Source: Corythoichthys intestinalis (Eukaryota; Chordata; Actinopteri; Syngnathiformes; Syngnathidae). Taken from it: a stretch of 64,000 bases of DNA. The stretch is from the NCBI RefSeq assembly GCF_030265065.1, contig NC_080410.1, forward strand, positions 52,744,398-52,808,397. The letters are read 5' to 3'. Shown here in pieces: positions 58,313-64,000 of the stretch. The notes beneath the pieces were generated by a model. It saw only the letters and a list, made by a program, of their open reading frames with translations, had not been told where the DNA came from and ran no database searches. Position 1 is the stretch's first letter; every line of letters begins with the position of its first letter. A program made the position numbers and the translations under genes.

Positions 58313-59135
58313 CAGTGTTATGAAAAACTTTTCTCACATTTCTGCATAAAATCACCATCAAATTGTATCTGAGTTTTGTCAAAATCACACAGATGAAAAA
58401 ACAGTGTCTGCTTTAACACAGACCACCCAAACGTTTATAGGTTTTCATATTTTAATGAAGTGAACATTGAACATTTTGTAGCCCCTCCTTTGGCAGCAAT
58501 AACTTTGACCAGCATAGCTTGTATTTTGTTCTTCTGAAGTTGATGCACTTCTGTGTTTTGGATCATTGTCTTGTTGCCGCATCCATCCTCTTTTTTAGCT
58601 TCAACTGTCTGACAGACGCCCTCTGTTTTTCCTGCAAAACTTTTGAATTCATTCTTCCATTAATGATTGCAAGTTATCCAGGCCCTGAGGCAGCCAAACA
58701 GCCCCAAATCATGATGCTCCCTCCAAAAATCAACAATCCTCGATCTTCAGACAGCTCTTTTGACCGAGACATGATGCACATCAGACAATGCTTCTCAACA
58801 AGACAATTCTTCCCAGGTGTGTGTTTTATAGTGGGCAGGGCAGCTTTAAGCCACTCATCAGTGATTGGGAACACATCTGACTTCAATTGTTTGGTAAAAA
58901 ATGGTTTCAATTGCTCTTGAAGTCTCCTTAGGCAGAGGTTTCACTTACTTATTTGACCTCTTTTGTCATTGTTTGCATGCTATCCCCATTAAAATATGAA
59001 AAGCTATAAATGTTTCAATTAAATGATTTTTTCAAATCTGTGTGATTTTGACAAAGATCAGCTCACATTTGATGGTGTTTTTATGCAGAAATGCGAGAAA
59101 TTCCAAAAGGTTCAGATATTCTTTTCATACCACTG
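58313..59135 (-). mobile_element. Tc1 transposon, internally deleted
   Basis: Left end after TA: CAGTGTTATGAAAAACTTTT; right end ...CTTTTCATACCACTG. The minus strand carries MSRSKELSED and GSIMIWGCLAASGPG, the start and middle of a Tc1 transposase joined by a large deletion. Dead copy. Confidence 0.88.
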
Positions 59136-59198
59136 CAGTAGGTTCTCTGTTATTGTAGCCATAGAACAGAAGGGAATGATGTTTGGTACCAAATGAGT

Positions 59199-60085
59199 TT
59201 TATTGAATTGTAGTCATCAAATGGTGAGATTGACACTGGGGTTTATGAGAATAATATGGAAAAGCTCACGACACGACAAACAGCAATTTAAATGAAGGAG
59301 CAAATCTTCATTTTCTGACTCTGAAAACATTCCCTTTTCATTCATTCACATTTTGCAAGTTGAACAACCGTTCATTTTCAACTTACTGTCACAATCGCAA
59401 TCAAACTAAATACGTCAACTGTTTTGTCTTATTTCACATTTGTTCTACAAGCCAGAGGAGCTGCTTTGCAGTACATGGCAGACAGCAGCTACTACATCCA
59501 AAGCCACTATTTTTTCATCATAAATGAAAGCGCTAACTTCTGGATCCTCATAATTGTGTGCGCGGATCCCAATATTGCACACTGCCCGTTTATAGCTCCG
59601 ACAAAACATTGAAGCCATCCGTCTGTCAAAACAATAGAAGTAAGTAACACTTATTTAAGTAATATTGCGTACATTCGGTGTGGTGGGTGGGCTGCTAAAG
59701 AAATACATGGAAAAGCTACTTTTAAACAAGGACTTCCGATTCATTCCATTTGTGGTATCAAGTTGTAAATGATGCTACACCTCGCTGATATTTAACACTG
59801 CATTGCACGCTATTCAGAGGCCTGAAATACCACTGGCGAAAGAGAAAATCAAATTAGTCTAAAATCCATAAGCCATAACTTTTAAAATATTGATTTTTGA
59901 TGCTTAAATATATTAAGGTTTAAGATAAATAAGGATTTTTTTCCTTTGGGCAGTTATTTCAATAAAGCACATAGATTCTCATAAATGTCATGCCTCTACA
60001 GTATATCACTAATTGAACAATTCTATTTGTACTATTGATAAAGCGTGTGCTCATACAGTATATTGGCACGTCAGGTGGCCCGGAG
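59199..60085 (-). other. grid2ip: Probable grid2ip 3' UTR
   Basis: Downstream (minus strand) of the stop at 60086-60088. AATAAA on the minus strand at 59199-59204 would give an 890-base 3' UTR. No other gene or bounded repeat was seen. Confidence 0.4.

Positions 60086-64000
<3,915 letters not shown>

Overview
This is vertebrate, almost certainly teleost (percomorph-type) nuclear DNA. It holds multi-exon genes with GT-AG introns, many of them only 60-85 nt, set among a dense mix of fish-type DNA transposons. A short palindromic repeat scattered through the window (core CCATTGACGGCGATAGACG) is one I associate with syngnathid-like fishes, but the species cannot be fixed from the sequence. Nothing here is bacterial or viral, and I saw no CRISPR array, rRNA or tRNA gene.

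Genes in order: (1) kat2a, minus strand, nine exons, its 3' half lying off the left edge; (2) rab5c, minus strand, five coding exons, complete, head-to-tail with kat2a as in the human KAT2A-RAB5C pair; (3) metrn (meteorin), plus strand, four exons, complete; (4) arhgap17, plus strand, 20 exons, complete, BAR + RhoGAP + proline-rich tail with a PDZ ligand; (5) slc5a11, minus strand, 15 exons, complete, convergent with arhgap17 (the human orthologues are also neighbours); (6) grid2ip (delphilin), minus strand, the FH1-FH2 half only, running off the right edge. Every exon chain was joined by hand and the reading frame checked across each junction. The genes are not an operon or pathway. They are a conserved-synteny block with unrelated roles in chromatin, endosomes, a secreted factor, Rho signalling, inositol transport and synaptic actin.

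The rest is mostly transposon stratigraphy. rab5c intron 4 holds a Tc1 element with a hAT element inside it. The gap from 8.8 to 13.0 kb is one hAT-type element carrying three later insertions, including a THAP-encoding element flanked by TTAA (Kolobok-like). A second, unrelated THAP-encoding family (ISL2EU-like, TA target, with a remnant second ORF on the opposite strand) occurs at 22.0-23.1 kb and 52.4-53.8 kb. TTAA-flanked piggyBac-like elements occur at 53.9-54.9 kb and as a back-to-back pair at 60.65-61.2 kb. An RTE/Rex3-like LINE with a 28-bp target duplication lies in another transposon at 43.7-45.5 kb. At 19.8-21.0 kb there is a CATATG-rich minisatellite with an inverted arm.

The most interesting leads are a likely alternative terminal exon of arhgap17, an unusual polyglycine extension after the prenylation cysteines of rab5c, the two independent THAP transposon families, MITE families with different ends but the same core, and CTCF-like motifs carried by TTAA elements.
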